From positions 1-6,414 of the forward strand of contig DXFC01000186.1 of assembly GCA_019114645.1 (NCBI GenBank): DNA of 6,414 nucleotides, read 5' to 3'. Origin of the DNA: Candidatus Halomonas stercoripullorum. Lineage in GTDB: Bacteria; Pseudomonadota; Gammaproteobacteria; Pseudomonadales; Halomonadaceae. Below the pieces are notes generated by a model. It saw only the letters and a program-made list of their open reading frames with translations. It was not told the origin of the DNA and ran no database searches. Shown one piece after another: positions 4,982 to 6,414 of this stretch (the stretch's first letter is position 1; every line of letters begins with the position of its first letter). The translations under genes and the position numbers were made by a program.

Positions 4982-6403
4982 TCACTTGTCCGGCGACTGC
5001 ATCTGACCGCTCTCCCGCTGACGGCCGGCCTGGGCGGCAGCCGCCAGCGGCACCCGGGTCAGACTCGCGGCCAAGGCGAACAGTTTCGCCAGAACACCAA
5101 TCCATAAGGTGGACTGTACCGGCATACCGGTCGCCAGGAAGGCTCCCACCAGGGCCACCCCCAACGACTGCCCCACGGTCCGTGAGGTACTCATGATGCC
5201 GGAGGCGTTGGCACTGCGCTCGCGCGGTACGGTACTCATCAGCTCACGGTTATTGGGCGGCTGAAAAAGCCCGAAACCGATGCCGCACAGCAGCATGCGC
5301 CACAACACATCAACGACTCCCGCCTCGCCATCAAGCCACCCCAGCAACGCCAGCCCCAGCAGCAGCAGCGTCAGCCCGCCACTCGACAGCAGGCTGGGGT
5401 TAACGCGATCTGCCAGGCGACCGGCTTGCGGCCCCACCAGCATGATCGCCAGTGGCCAGGGCGTGAAGAGCCAGGCTGTCTCCAGCGGTGTAAAGCCCAT
5501 CTCCTGCTGAAACAGGAAGGAGAGTGCGACAAACGCCAGGCCCTGCCCCACGAAGGAGAAGCCCTGGGCCGCCAACGCCAAACTGAAGCGGCGCTCCGCG
5601 AAGATCGTCAGCGGCATCAAGGGATACGTGGCACGGCGCTGGCGGCGCAGAAACAGCAGCGCCGCGACGACGGCCAGCCCTAGCCAGGCAGCTAGCTGTC
5701 CCGCCGGCATTCCATGGCCGATACCGTCCATGGCCAGGAAGAAGCCACTCAACATCGTCACTGACAACAGCGCTCCGGCCAGGTCGAAGCTGCCACGCCG
5801 CCCCGGCTCTCTGGGCAAGGCCTTCCAGGCGAACATCACCGCCACTGCACCCAGCGGCAGATGCAAAGCGAACAACCAGGGCCAGTCGGCGACCGAGAGT
5901 ATGGCCCCGCCGATAGCCGGGCCTGCCGCATAACCGCAGGCCACCACCAGCGCCGAGAGCCCCAGTGCCGAGCCCAACAAACGAGAAGGAAAGATCGAGC
6001 GGTAGAGTGACGGTCCGATAGACAGCGTCGCTGCCGCCCCCACCCCCTGCAGCGCACGAAAGATCAGCAAGCTTTCCAGGCTGGTGGAAAGGGCACTGCC
6101 CAGCGAGGCCAGGGTAAAGACGATGACACCGGTGACGTAGATCCGTCGCCGACTGACCAGTTCGCTAAGTGCGGCGAACACCAGCAGCAAGGCGGCACAC
6201 ACAATCTGATAAAGGTTGGTGACCCACACTGCCCGGGAGGCGGACACTTCAAGTCCCGCCGCAATCGACGGCAGCGCGATATTGACCATGGTGGTATCCA
6301 TTACGGATACCAGCGTGCCGAGGATCAAGGCCATTACCGCCAGGCGCCGCTCGGGACCCGGCAAGCCATCATCATCGGGCCGGGACGAAAACAATCGGCT
6401 CAT
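4982..6403 (-). CDS. MFS transporter, DHA2 (14-TM, EmrB/SmvA-like) family
   Basis: This is a 473-residue integral inner-membrane protein of the major facilitator superfamily, probably a proton-driven drug or toxic-compound exporter. Hydrophobic segments suggest 14 transmembrane helices, roughly 21-42, 57-78, 88-106, 111-130, 146-170, 176-194, 206-224, 236-252, 274-298, 310-325, 341-356, 367-382, 404-426 and 431-450. Motif D1 of 14-helix pumps is seen as VSVMDTTMVNIALP (32-45) with the membrane aspartate Asp36. The antiporter motif C is GYAAGPAIGG (157-166). Motif A between helices 2 and 3 is degenerate (ALSELVSRRR, 78-87), while a second A-like GRLADR lies at 328-333. The substrate cannot be read from the sequence. 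The ATG at 6403 has only a GGAAAG nearby. The gene precedes bolA by 36 bp on the same strand, but a functional link is not implied. Confidence 0.88.
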   Translation of the reverse strand: MSRLFSSRPDDDGLPGPERRLAVMALILGTLVSVMDTTMVNIALPSIAAGLEVSASRAVWVTNLYQIVCAALLLVFAALSELVSRRRIYVTGVIVFTLASLGSALSTSLESLLIFRALQGVGAAATLSIGPSLYRSIFPSRLLGSALGLSALVVACGYAAGPAIGGAILSVADWPWLFALHLPLGAVAVMFAWKALPREPGRRGSFDLAGALLSVTMLSGFFLAMDGIGHGMPAGQLAAWLGLAVVAALLFLRRQRRATYPLMPLTIFAERRFSLALAAQGFSFVGQGLAFVALSFLFQQEMGFTPLETAWLFTPWPLAIMLVGPQAGRLADRVNPSLLSSGGLTLLLLGLALLGWLDGEAGVVDVLWRMLLCGIGFGLFQPPNNRELMSTVPRERSANASGIMSTSRTVGQSLGVALVGAFLATGMPVQSTLWIGVLAKLFALAASLTRVPLAAAAQAGRQRESGQMQSPDK

Positions 6404-6414
6404 TGGCTTTCCAT

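Noticed and set aside
6400..6414. ATG at 6414 opening a four-codon frame that ends TGA over the MFS start (ATGA overlap)
   Set aside because: It could be the tail of an upstream overlapping gene or chance. Only 15 bases are visible, so no gene can be supported.

Overview
The window is a GC-rich, gene-dense stretch of a gammaproteobacterial chromosome. It carries housekeeping genes with no mobile-element, phage, CRISPR or RNA-gene signal. Protein similarities recalled from memory (FtsY/FtsE/FtsX, RsmD, ZapB, RimI, HolD, BolA) point to Gammaproteobacteria. The extended psi (HolD) subunit, the high GC content and the acidic FtsY suggest the Oceanospirillales/Halomonadaceae or pseudomonad side rather than the enterics. 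This placement is an inference.

Layout. Positions 1-2358 (minus strand) hold ftsY-ftsE-ftsX, transcribed leftward, with ftsX cut off by the window edge. Both junctions are 4-base ATGA overlaps, so this is a translationally coupled operon. Across an 89-bp intergenic region lies the divergent gene rsmD (16S rRNA G966 methyltransferase, plus strand, to 3065). It is followed on the same strand by a short ZapB-like coiled-coil gene (3176-3367). Its stop codon directly abuts that of the convergent gene rimI, and a 9-bp inverted repeat sits at the junction. The rest (3368-6403, minus strand) is one unidirectional run: a 14-TM DHA2-type MFS exporter, then bolA, then holD (GTG start overlapping the bolA stop), then rimI (start inside holD).

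Together the genes cover envelope and cell division (FtsEX at the divisome, ZapB-like Z-ring factor), membrane protein targeting (FtsY), ribosome maturation (RsmD, RimI), the replisome clamp loader (HolD) and stress/iron-linked growth regulation (BolA). The MFS pump is the only accessory-like gene.

I found no undescribed system. The points most worth a second look are small. The ZapB-like protein is shorter than the E. coli protein by what looks like exactly three heptads. The psi subunit is about twice the enteric length. The rsmD start is unsettled: a predicted promoter would make the upstream ATG leaderless, while a TTG 66 bases downstream has a good Shine-Dalgarno. Two promoters appear to share a GTACAATAC box.
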